A DNA stretch of 32,500 nt, taken from contig JABUQX010113386.1 of the NCBI GenBank assembly GCA_015478945.1, positions 1-32,500 of the forward strand, in the 5' to 3' direction. The translations under genes were made by a program, and so were the position numbers. Of this stretch, positions 22,163-29,445 are shown piece by piece (position 1 is the first letter of the stretch; each line of letters opens with the position of its first letter). Source of the DNA: Trachelipus rathkii (Eukaryota; Arthropoda; Malacostraca; Isopoda; Trachelipodidae). The notes beneath the pieces are model-generated. The model was not told the DNA's origin and did not search any database. It saw only the letters and a list, made by a program, of their open reading frames with translations.

Positions 22163-23122
22163 TTGAAAGAATATTTAGAGGGTGAAGATGCTTTTACTTT
22201 ACATAAACCTGTCCGTCGAAAATTCCCTACCCGAACAACCATAGCCCATCACCTCGATAATGTTTGGCAATTAGATTTAACGGAAATGATTAAATACAGT
22301 TCTTATAATGAAGGGTTTCAATATATACTTTTTACTATTGACGTATACTCTAGATACTTATGGTTAAAAGCTTTAAAAGATAAAAAATCAGATACAGTGG
22401 CTGCTGCAGTGAGAGAAATTATAAGGGATGATGATAGATATCCAAAACTGATTTGCACGGATAGGGGTAGCGAATTTCTAGGTAGAGAGTTTCAGGAAAT
22501 TATTACTGAATACGATATAGTATATTTTAACATATTTTCTATAAATAAAGCTGCTATTGTAGAAAGAGTTCAGCGTACGATTAAAGAACGAATGCATAGA
22601 TACTTTACTAAGATGAACACTTTTAAGTATATTGACATACTCGATGACCTAGCTTATTCTTACAATAGATCTTTTCATAGAACTATAAAGACAACTCCTT
22701 TAGAAATGCTGAAGACACCATCGGTGATCCAACAAAACCCAAGAGGTGTAAAAATTAAAGATAAATCCCGTATAAACGTGAATGAATATGTAAGAGTGTC
22801 TAGAGCTGATGACAGGTTTAGAAAAGGATATGAAGCGGGGTGGTCTAGAGAAGTTTTTAAGGTAGATAGTATAAAAGAATTTCCTAATGAGGGGTTGAAA
22901 TTATATTATCTCAAAGATTTAGATGGAGAATCCATAAAAGGAGGATTTTATAAACAAGAAATACAGAAAATACGATTCGATCCTGAGAGTAATATGTATA
23001 AAATAGAAAAAATATTAGGTTCAAAAGGTAGGGGTAAAAATAAACAGTATCTGGTGAAATGGGTGGGCTACCCTAACAAGTTTAATTCATATATAAAAGC
23101 TAGTGAAATCACGAAACATTAA
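22163..23122 (+). CDS. Retroviral-type integrase (rve) with C-terminal chromodomain
   Basis: A 319-residue frame as counted from the ATG at 22163. The DDE core shows D38 (WQLDLTEM), D100 (ICTDRGSEF) and E134 (IVERVQRTIK), with 33 residues between the last two as in Polinton integrases. A C-terminal chromodomain runs from about 279 to 319 (YKIEKILG, QYLVKWVGYP), with the NSW motif changed to NSY. It would join element ends to chromosomal DNA in the nucleus. The zinc-binding N-terminal part extends upstream: bases 22091-22162 continue this frame without a stop and encode a conserved SFGGF-type motif. An in-frame stop at 22076 and an ATG at 22053 in another frame suggest a frame break at about 22080-22091. 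Confidence 0.93.
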   Translation: MKEYLEGEDAFTLHKPVRRKFPTRTTIAHHLDNVWQLDLTEMIKYSSYNEGFQYILFTIDVYSRYLWLKALKDKKSDTVAAAVREIIRDDDRYPKLICTDRGSEFLGREFQEIITEYDIVYFNIFSINKAAIVERVQRTIKERMHRYFTKMNTFKYIDILDDLAYSYNRSFHRTIKTTPLEMLKTPSVIQQNPRGVKIKDKSRINVNEYVRVSRADDRFRKGYEAGWSREVFKVDSIKEFPNEGLKLYYLKDLDGESIKGGFYKQEIQKIRFDPESNMYKIEKILGSKGRGKNKQYLVKWVGYPNKFNSYIKASEITKH

Positions 23123-23140
23123 TCATTAGTCATCGTAATC

Positions 23141-24070
23141 ATGGAGAGTGTAGATCATTTCTATTTAACTCTGCCATCTTCGGCATCTTTGGATCTACAT
23201 CCTGATAATAAAGTTTCAGATTTTACAACCGAATTAATGAACCCTATTCAACTTAACAGAGATCTCTATGAGGTAGGACTATGCGAAATGATATTAGATG
23301 CAAATATTGAAAACCTCCCTCAGGCACGTCATTGGATAATGGTGTATAGAGCTGCAGATTATGTTAAATCTATATTAAAAATAAAAAACACATCCGATTT
23401 AAAACGTGTGACAATTAAAGGTTCGGAGTATTTCTATGAAAAATTTGTGTTAAAACGAGGATATTACCGTTCAATCCATGACATTCACAGTTATTTAAAC
23501 ACCCAGTTTGCTGTAAGTAAGATATGTAAAGATTTAATATACATTATTAATAACCACCCCGGGGAAGACAGGGTATTAATCACTTTAAGATCGACAACAG
23601 GAATGAATTTGAGAGACCCTGAAATGTTTATCCTTAAACGTTCAGATTGGTTTCGGAAATGTGTGCATGAACACGAAGCTGTAGTAGAACATTCTACTGT
23701 TCTAAATAGACATAGTGGAAATAATGAACCTTCCCCCACTCTGAACAACAGTCTTAATGACTCAAACTTATCTCTCAATTATATATGCATTCCTTCGGAG
23801 ATGTTACAAGATCAAGGGATGGCTTACGTTTATACAGATATAGTTGACCATCAGTATGTAGGGAATACTAAAGCCCCCTTATTAAGGGTGGTTCATTTTC
23901 CTAAAAAAGGAAAGGTTATATCTTTTCCTAATGTTCATTACTTACCTCTCAGTTGTTCACATTTAGGATCTGTGCGAATGCATATAAAGGATGTCGAAGG
24001 TAGACCGTATCCATTCACAGACGGAACACTATTGTGTAAAGTTCATATTAGAAAGAAACAGACACTTTAA
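23141..24070 (+). CDS. Minor capsid protein (penton-like single jelly roll)
   Basis: A 309-residue product with the recognised ends of the Polinton minor capsid family. The N-terminus has FYLTLPSSASLDLHPDN, then FTTELMNPI and YEVGLCEM (about 7-50). Near the C-terminus (about 228-300) are YVYTDIVDHQYVG, the PLLRVV motif, NVHYLPL, and GRPYPFTDG followed by VHIRKK. In related viruses this protein forms pentons at the icosahedral vertices, so a virion role is inferred by family. The first ATG is used; it lies 18 bases after the integrase stop. It is expected to be co-expressed with the downstream capsid genes. Copy 2 holds residues about 96-309 with several substitutions. Confidence 0.9.
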   Translation: MESVDHFYLTLPSSASLDLHPDNKVSDFTTELMNPIQLNRDLYEVGLCEMILDANIENLPQARHWIMVYRAADYVKSILKIKNTSDLKRVTIKGSEYFYEKFVLKRGYYRSIHDIHSYLNTQFAVSKICKDLIYIINNHPGEDRVLITLRSTTGMNLRDPEMFILKRSDWFRKCVHEHEAVVEHSTVLNRHSGNNEPSPTLNNSLNDSNLSLNYICIPSEMLQDQGMAYVYTDIVDHQYVGNTKAPLLRVVHFPKKGKVISFPNVHYLPLSCSHLGSVRMHIKDVEGRPYPFTDGTLLCKVHIRKKQTL

Positions 24071-24077
24071 CTATAAC

Positions 24078-24236
24078 ATGATGGACTATTTTTTTAACAG
24101 AGTAGAAAATCTTCCATATATCCTGTTAGAAAACCTTCTAGAAATAAGGATAGGTGTAAGATTATATATAAGTGATGTAGTTAGTTATATTTATTCATTC
24201 ATTAACTTACTCTCACAGTGTAAAGATAGTGCCTGA
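24078..24236 (+). CDS. Small hydrophobic ORF (52 aa), unknown
   Basis: The ATG lies 7 bases after the minor capsid stop, and the stop lies 17 bases before the next gene. A 52-residue product, MMDYFFNRVENLPYILLENL..., is rich in Leu/Ile/Tyr with an amphipathic segment but no clear transmembrane helix or motif. The tight packing between flanking genes and the identical translation in copy 2 support it as real. No family recognised. It could also be a chance frame in a short intergenic gap. Confidence 0.4.
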   Translation: MMDYFFNRVENLPYILLENLLEIRIGVRLYISDVVSYIYSFINLLSQCKDSA

Positions 24237-24253
24237 TAGAAGCTCCGTTAATA

Positions 24254-24616
24254 ATGTATAACGATAGGGTATTCGTTGGAACAAAATTACAAAGAGGGTA
24301 TGGACTGGGTGGATTTTTCTCTAAATTATGGAGAAGTGCAATGCCTCTATTTAGAAGAGGAGGTGAATATATAGGTAAAAAAGCTATACGAACAGGGATG
24401 CATACGTTACAGGATATAGCAACAGGAGCTAACCCTCGCGAGTCCCTAAAAAGGCGAATTACAGATGTTTCAGATGAGATGTTGGATGATGTAAAGCGAA
24501 AAATAAGACGCAAAATGACGGGTCAAGGTAAAAAACGTATGAAAATATGCGTTAAGAAAAAGGTTAAGACTAAAAGACCTCAAAAGAAAAAATGCAATGA
24601 TGTATTTGCTATTTAA
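24254..24616 (+). CDS. Basic minor virion protein (adenovirus pVI/pX-like)
   Basis: A 120-residue protein. After about 15 residues comes a Gly-rich amphipathic segment, GLGGFFSKLWRSAMPLFRRG (about 17-36), then KAIRTGMHTLQDI and an acidic/basic helix. The C-terminus (about 92-115) is a run of Lys/Arg (KKRMKICVKKKVKTK). The pattern of a G-x-G-G-F-F-S-x-L start, a P-L-F-x-x-G repeat and a GQGKKR junction is shared by a conserved Polinton/adintovirus protein. That protein is compared with adenovirus pVI or pX, which act in virion interior and membrane disruption. That role is inference by analogy. It sits between the penton-like and major capsid genes and is identical in copy 2. Confidence 0.82.
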   Translation: MYNDRVFVGTKLQRGYGLGGFFSKLWRSAMPLFRRGGEYIGKKAIRTGMHTLQDIATGANPRESLKRRITDVSDEMLDDVKRKIRRKMTGQGKKRMKICVKKKVKTKRPQKKKCNDVFAI

Positions 24617-24725
24617 TTACTAACTGGCATCTTTTACATAAACATCATCATCATACTGTGACCGAATATAAGAAAAGCTAAACCACCGAACCGCTCATTA
24701 TACGGTCAGCACCCTCACATACAAG

Positions 24726-26030
24726 ATGCATTTCCTCCATCCTTCTAGTCCAGACTGCTGCAAGAGTGAACTGGATCTCTTCTCGATGAACCCCACCCAG
24801 ATTAGTGTAACTGAAACCAATTTCATCAGCATCAACCCCATACATTCAATTACCAACACCGATGTCCCTCTCGAGTTCAATATACCAGGTACTTCGGATC
24901 AGTATTTAGACCCATCCAACGTGTTTTTATATCTGAAGACGAAACTGACGAAACCCGATGGTACAGACCTTCCATCATCTGACGATCACATAGTATACAC
25001 AGAATCCAATTTCCTGTATACCTGTTTTAATCAGATTGAAGTGTATCTCAATGAAACTTCATTAGGTGCATCAGCTGCAAATTATCCTTATAGAAGTTAT
25101 ATAGAACATTTATTAAATTATTCCGACGATGCTAAACAGTCTCATCTCCAGTCTTGCGGTTTTTATAGTTTCAAAGACGAGGCTACACATATAGATAAAG
25201 CTGGTAAAACCACAAGGAACACATACGAATTTTACGGACGTTTAAACGGTGACATCTTCTCTCAAGAAAGACTTATTCTACCAGCTGTAGATACTAGAAT
25301 TCGCTTAACCCGTTCAAATCCTAAATTCGCTCTTAAAATAAAAAGTAAACCTGCTGCAACGGCTGTATGTCCTGAACCTGTTTACAAGTTGTTAGAAGCC
25401 TATCTCTATGTTAGAAAAGTGAAATTACTACCTCAGAGACATTTGGAAATCGAAAAATCTCTCTTGAACACTACAGCGAAGTATCCTATTAAACGAGTGG
25501 AAACAAAGTTGTTTAACTTTACACAGGGATTATCGAGTATCAATATCCCCAACATTGTGAATGGTAATCTGCCTCAGAAAGTAATAATAGGTATTGTTGA
25601 ACATGAAGCATACTCAGGGAATTATAAAAAATCAGCCTATAAATTCACCCCTTTTGGACTTAGAGGTATCAGTCTACATGTAAACGGCCAACCTTACGGT
25701 CGGGACTATGAAATGTTATACAATGGATCGCAATCTCTATGTTCACGACCTTTTTACGATCTAATAGCTAACACTGTTTCATGCAATGACAGCGGGACAG
25801 GGATAGATCTTGAAGAATACGCTAAGAATAGTAATTTATATGCTTACGATCTCACCGCTGACCTTTCAGCTTGTAACGCTAATCATTTAAACATTTTAAG
25901 AAAGGGTACATTAGGGTTAAGTCTCTCCTTTAGTGGTAGTCTACAATCACCAATCACTGTCCTGGTTTATCTGGAACATCCTCAACTCATTGAAATTGAC
26001 AGAGTACGCAACGTTATTTTGAATTATTAA
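24726..26030 (+). CDS. Major capsid protein (double jelly roll, Polinton type)
   Basis: A 434-residue product recognisable as the Polinton/adintovirus major capsid protein, a family annotated in many animal genomes as F54H12.2-like. Landmarks are KSELDLFS (about 13-20), PLEFNIPG and YLDPSNVFLYL (about 48-70), FNQIEVYLNETSLG (about 103), SGNYKKSAYKF and FGLRGISLHVNGQPYGR (about 293-325), and the terminal ITVLVYLEHPQLIEID. Trimers of double jelly-roll subunits form the faceted capsid, an inference from family structure. The first ATG (24726) is chosen because KSELDLFS is normal near the start. A 110-base gap precedes it. The protease ATG follows two bases after the stop. Copy 2 differs by an in-frame 9-base deletion removing residues L74-K76. 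Confidence 0.94.
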   Translation: MHFLHPSSPDCCKSELDLFSMNPTQISVTETNFISINPIHSITNTDVPLEFNIPGTSDQYLDPSNVFLYLKTKLTKPDGTDLPSSDDHIVYTESNFLYTCFNQIEVYLNETSLGASAANYPYRSYIEHLLNYSDDAKQSHLQSCGFYSFKDEATHIDKAGKTTRNTYEFYGRLNGDIFSQERLILPAVDTRIRLTRSNPKFALKIKSKPAATAVCPEPVYKLLEAYLYVRKVKLLPQRHLEIEKSLLNTTAKYPIKRVETKLFNFTQGLSSINIPNIVNGNLPQKVIIGIVEHEAYSGNYKKSAYKFTPFGLRGISLHVNGQPYGRDYEMLYNGSQSLCSRPFYDLIANTVSCNDSGTGIDLEEYAKNSNLYAYDLTADLSACNANHLNILRKGTLGLSLSFSGSLQSPITVLVYLEHPQLIEIDRVRNVILNY

Positions 26031-26032
26031 AG

Positions 26033-26488
26033 ATGAATGAAGAAGAAATAAAAACTGTGTTTAAAAACGAACCTCGATTTATAGGAGTCTTCGCTATTAA
26101 CGAAGTAGGATCTGTAAAACTAGAGAAGGATACTGGTTTCGTGTTCAACACTTCACATCGCCACATTACAACAGGAGGACACTGGATTTCTGTTTATAGG
26201 GATAAAAATGGCATTGTTCATCTGATTGATTCTTTGGATTTAAAATTTATATTGAATAATCAATATATCCTTTCATTTTTTAAATATAATAATGTAAATT
26301 ATATAAAAACTATGTCTTACCCTGTTCAACCATCATACTCTAATTTATGTGGAGTTTATTGTATTTATTTCATTATATGTTTTTTAAAAAATATGTGTTT
26401 TAATGAATTTGTAAATATATTTGATGCTAAAAATTTGTATGTAAATGACTATATAGTTTCTAATTATGTAATAAATGTGTTAAAATGA
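26033..26488 (+). CDS. Maturation cysteine protease (adenain/Ulp1-like)
   Basis: A 151-residue protein. The catalytic His and following Trp are in GGHWISVYRD (H50). A candidate Asp is in HLIDSLD (D66). The oxyanion Gln and Cys lie in VQPSYSNLCGVYC (Q99, C106). This is the order and spacing of adenovirus protease and Ulp1-type enzymes. The product is shorter than adenain (about 200 residues), with a brief N-terminus before the catalytic His. Polinton proteases are thought to cleave capsid precursors, so a similar role is inferred. It follows the major capsid gene after only two bases. Copy 2 has one Val-to-Ala change near the C-terminus. Confidence 0.9.
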   Translation: MNEEEIKTVFKNEPRFIGVFAINEVGSVKLEKDTGFVFNTSHRHITTGGHWISVYRDKNGIVHLIDSLDLKFILNNQYILSFFKYNNVNYIKTMSYPVQPSYSNLCGVYCIYFIICFLKNMCFNEFVNIFDAKNLYVNDYIVSNYVINVLK

Positions 26489-26517
26489 AATAACTTGATT
26501 TTACTACCCTTTAAACT

Positions 26518-26675
26518 TATATATAATATATATATATTATATATAATATATATATATATATATATATTAATATATATATTATTATATATATATATATATA
26601 TATATATATTAGTATATATATTTATATATATATATATATATATAATAATTATTATATATATTATATATATCTCCA
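26518..26675. repeat. (TA)n tract between protease and 170-aa gene (copy 1)
   Basis: TA runs with TTA interruptions. The copy 2 tract at 29267-29415 has a different length and pattern. Confidence 0.95.
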
Positions 26676-26729
26676 GAGTTAAATGTATACAGAACTGTAA
26701 AAGTTAATGATTCATAAAATTTCACATTG

Positions 26730-26760
26730 TATATAAAGCTGAAAAGATAAAGTTTTCAGG
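26730..26760 (+). promoter_or_regulatory. Candidate core promoter for the 170-aa gene (copy 1)
   Basis: TATATAAAG at 26730-26738 and TCAGG at 26756-26760 give a predicted start about 28 bases downstream of the TATA start, a normal TATA-initiator distance in animals. A palindromic CRE-like TGACGTCA lies at 26775-26782, downstream of the predicted start. The elements are preserved in copy 2. No expression evidence. Confidence 0.4.
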
Positions 26761-26889
26761 AAAATTCATGTTTATGACGTCACGTATTTTTAAAGGTTGC
26801 TGGTTACAAACCTGTGAATATGATATTCAGTTGAGAACCAACCATCGTAACCATAGCTGTGTTTGTAATACATTTAAAAAGGTATAGCT

Positions 26890-27402
26890 ATGGGACTTAT
26901 AACATATATTCAAAGGTGCTGGTTTATTTTAAAAACCTGGTATACATGTGTCAATTATAATTCAGATTTTTCGACTAGACATCCTTACACTCCACGTGAT
27001 CCATCAAAAATCCGCATTGTATATGCATCTGATGGTGTCTATGGTTACAGAGTAAGAGCATCAGCTGCTAAGAAAGAGGGACACGAGATTACATACTTCG
27101 ATATAACATTAAAGTATAATAATATGATACCTATATTGGATGGACATATAGAGAAAATTATGGAAACAAGCAATGTGTTTAAAACATTTATAGTCCATGT
27201 GGAACGATTTAAAATGAAGATACCATTCCCTATCCATCTAAAAATTTCTTCCAAGATACGTGCTTTAACCGATCAAGATCTTGATGAACATTCAAAGAAG
27301 AGGTTAATAACTTATATAATAACAACTATAAGAAATGAGATATCTGGGGAATATGTTACATTTCCATGTAGGGCCCATCAGGATGTTTGCGGTTGGAGGT
27401 GA
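26890..27402 (+). CDS. Unrecognised 170-aa protein at the right end of the element
   Basis: A 170-residue frame with TAA in frame just upstream, so the ATG at 26890 is the likely start. No family was recognised. Visible features are an N-terminal amphipathic/hydrophobic segment rich in Ile/Trp/Tyr (about 3-25), a central region with YGYRVRASAAKK and ITYFDITLKYNN, a Lys/Arg-rich helical stretch, and a short Cys/His-containing tail (FPCRAHQDVCGWR). The translation of copy 2 (28535-29047) is identical at all 170 residues, while flanking noncoding differs. It stands apart from the capsid block by a (TA)n gap, with its own candidate promoter. Possible roles (regulator, terminal-repeat binding) are guesses. 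Confidence 0.7.
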   Translation: MGLITYIQRCWFILKTWYTCVNYNSDFSTRHPYTPRDPSKIRIVYASDGVYGYRVRASAAKKEGHEITYFDITLKYNNMIPILDGHIEKIMETSNVFKTFIVHVERFKMKIPFPIHLKISSKIRALTDQDLDEHSKKRLITYIITTIRNEISGEYVTFPCRAHQDVCGWR

Positions 27403-27460
27403 AAGTTTTATTTATATATGTAAACGCATTTCCTAAATTTTACAAATATACAACTGTTTA

Positions 27461-27466
27461 AATAAA
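27461..27466 (+). terminator. Candidate polyadenylation signal AATAAA (copy 1)
   Basis: Lies 59 bases after the 170-aa stop, followed by AT-rich and CT sequence. The matching site in copy 2 is at 28471-28476, minus strand. Confidence 0.5.
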
Positions 27467-27497
27467 ATTTTATCATCATAAAATAAAAAAACTTTTC

Positions 27498-27502
<5 letters not shown>

Positions 27503-27596
<94 letters not shown>

Positions 27597-27660
27597 ATAT
27601 ATAATATATATATATATAGTTATATATATATTATATATATATATATATATTATATATATA
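27503..27660. repeat. (CT)n then (TA)n tract, copy 1 right
   Basis: About 28 uninterrupted CT units (27504-27558) followed by interrupted TA runs adjoining the right terminal repeat. The mirror tract in copy 2 (28282-28440) has a decayed GA portion. Confidence 0.96.
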
Positions 27661-27943
27661 TAAATTCCAAAGTTTAATGAAGTTATTTTTCCACCAGAAT
27701 GTGTGTTTCGGACAGGACTTGAAACAGTAAAACCCTACAGTAAGACAATAAAGCAGTAAAGACATAGCGCATAGCCAGGGTGAAGGGAGGGGCCCTCTGG
27801 GGCTATTTGCGCTACTGCCTTATTGAGTTATAGCTTTAAGGTAGAAAAAAATATGTTTTTATTACAAAAATTTAACAGTGAACAAGGGTTTTGTATAAAT
27901 AATAAAAAAAAAATTAAGAAAGTTTAAGTATAAAATAAAATAA
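27661..27943 (-). repeat. Right terminal inverted repeat of copy 1 (58-nt shorter)
   Basis: Inverted match of 19253-19531. It carries the copy-1-specific bases at four diagnostic sites that separate it from the copy 2 repeat. It ends in AATAAAATAA and lacks the outer ~58 bases seen at the left end. Confidence 0.85.
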
Positions 27944-27944
27944 A

Positions 27945-28281
27945 TGTTTACATTACTTTGTATTTTCTTTTCAAGTAATCCGTTTTCTGTACTATGAAAC
28001 AGTTATTTTATTTTATACTTAAACTTTCTTAATTTTTTTTTATTATTTATACAAAACCCTTGTTCACTGTTAAATTTTTGTATTAAAAACATGTTTTTTT
28101 CTACCTTAAAGCTATAACTCAATAAGGCAGTAGCGCAAATAGCCCCAGAGGGCCCCTCCCTTCACCCTGGCTATGCGCTATGTCTTTACTGCTTTATTGT
28201 CTTACTGTAGGGTTTTACTGTTTCAACTCCTGTCCGAAACATACATTCTGGTGGAAAAATAACTTCATTAAACTTTGAATA
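27945..28281 (+). repeat. Terminal inverted repeat of copy 2 (inner end, full length)
   Basis: Starts TGTTTACATTACTTTG like 19195 and runs to TTAAACTTTGAATATA. It starts one base after the end of the copy 1 repeat, so the two elements touch. Confidence 0.85.
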
Positions 28282-28310
28282 TATATATTATATATATATA
28301 TATATATATA

Positions 28311-28341
<31 letters not shown>

Positions 28342-28365
28342 GATATAATATATATAGATATATAT

Positions 28366-28397
<32 letters not shown>

Positions 28398-28440
28398 CGA
28401 GAGAAGAGAGCAGAGAGAGAGAGAGAGCGAGGAGAGGATA
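28282..28440. repeat. (TA)n then degenerate (GA)n tract, copy 2
   Basis: The mirror of 27503-27660. The GA part (28383-28440) is interrupted by C, AAG and GG bases, unlike the clean CT run of copy 1. Confidence 0.93.
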
Positions 28441-28470
28441 TAAAAGTCTTTTTACTTATGATGAAAAAAT

Positions 28471-28476
28471 TTTATT
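28471..28476 (-). terminator. Candidate polyadenylation signal (copy 2)
   Basis: AATAAA on the minus strand, 59 bases past the stop of the 170-aa gene of copy 2, equivalent to 27461-27466. Confidence 0.45.
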
Positions 28477-28534
28477 AAACAGTTAGTATATTAGTAAAAT
28501 TTACAAAATGCGTTTACATATATAAATAAAACTT

Positions 28535-29047
28535 TCACCTCCAACCGCAAACATCCTGATGGGCCCTACATGGAAATGTAACATATTCCCCAGATATCTC
28601 ATTTCTTATAGTTGTTATTATATAAGTTATTAACCTCTTCTTTGAATGTTCATCAAGATCTTGATCGGTTAAAGCACGTATCTTGGAAGAAATTTTTAGA
28701 TGGATAGGGAATGGTATCTTCATTTTAAATCGTTCCACATGGACTATAAATGTTTTAAACACATTGCTTGTTTCCATAATTTTCTCTATATGTCCATCCA
28801 ATATAGGTATCATATTATTATACTTTAATGTTATATCGAAGTATGTAATCTCGTGCCCCTCTTTCTTAGCAGCTGATGCTCTTACTCTGTAACCATAGAC
28901 ACCATCAGATGCATATACAATGCGGATTTTTGATGGATCACGTGGAGTGTAAGGATGTCTAGTCGAAAAATCTGAATTATAATTGACACATGTATACCAG
29001 GTTTTTAAAATAAACCAGCACCTTTGAATATATGTTATAAGTCCCAT
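28535..29047 (-). CDS. Unrecognised 170-aa protein, copy 2
   Basis: Translation identical to the copy 1 protein (26890-27402): same hydrophobic N-terminus, central YGYRVRASAAKK and Cys/His tail. It starts at 29047 and lies next to the terminal repeat of copy 2. The upstream noncoding DNA differs from copy 1 by at least one substitution and a one-base indel, so the complete protein identity is notable. It has its own candidate TATA (29200-29208). No function can be named. Confidence 0.7.
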   Translation of the reverse strand: MGLITYIQRCWFILKTWYTCVNYNSDFSTRHPYTPRDPSKIRIVYASDGVYGYRVRASAAKKEGHEITYFDITLKYNNMIPILDGHIEKIMETSNVFKTFIVHVERFKMKIPFPIHLKISSKIRALTDQDLDEHSKKRLITYIITTIRNEISGEYVTFPCRAHQDVCGWR

Positions 29048-29177
29048 AGCTATACCTTTTTAAATGTATTACAAAACACAGCTATGGATACGATGGTTGG
29101 TTCTCAACTGAATATCATATTCACAGGTTTGTAACCAGCAACCTTTAAAAATACGTGACGTCATAAACATGAATTTT

Positions 29178-29208
29178 CCTGAAAACTTTATCTTTTCAGC
29201 TTTATATA
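29178..29208 (-). promoter_or_regulatory. Candidate core promoter for the 170-aa gene (copy 2)
   Basis: TATATAAAG at 29208-29200 and the TCAGG initiator-like site at about 29182-29178, both minus strand, at the same spacing as in copy 1. The CRE-like TGACGTCA is conserved at about 29156-29163. Confidence 0.38.
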
Positions 29209-29266
29209 CAATGTGAAATTTTATGAATCATTAACTTTTACAGTTCTGTATACATTTAACTCTGGA

Positions 29267-29418
<152 letters not shown>

Positions 29419-29445
29419 TTTAAAGGGTAGTAAAATCAAGTTATT

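Larger units (their letters stand above)
19195..27943 (+). mobile_element. Polinton/Maverick-like (adintovirus-like) element, copy 1, lacking PolB
   Basis: The unit is bounded by terminal inverted repeats (19195-19531 and 27661-27943) and carries at least nine plus-strand frames in one block. Hallmark genes present are a packaging ATPase, an rve integrase with chromodomain, minor and major capsid proteins and an adenain-type protease. No protein-primed family-B DNA polymerase is visible in any frame, and the ~8.75 kb length is about half that of typical 15-20 kb Polintons. The right repeat lacks the terminal ~58 bases found at the left end. Genes are separated by only a few bases except at three (TA)n-filled gaps. 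Most frames are intact, suggesting a young copy. Confidence 0.88.

Noticed and set aside
23491..23778. 95-codon minus-strand frame in the minor capsid gene (and its mirror at 32147-32434)
   Set aside because: It is the antisense shadow of a recognised capsid gene; changes between copies fit the sense frame and there is no family resemblance.
24202..24513. 103-codon minus-strand frame over the basic virion protein
   Set aside because: Antisense shadow with no recognisable motif; the sense frame is a known family.
26768..26887. Upstream frame of 39 codons ending just before the 170-aa gene
   Set aside because: Copy 2 has a one-base difference that shifts and shortens it, whereas the 170-aa gene is unchanged. 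It is probably not coding, though a uORF effect cannot be excluded.
27945..28000. Central 56 bases as host DNA between two elements
   Set aside because: The same 56 bases occur at the outer left end of copy 1 and diverge at the same base, so they are better explained as the outer part of the terminal repeat.
27504..28440. CRISPR or other array in the CT/GA region
   Set aside because: Dinucleotide microsatellites with no spaced repeats.
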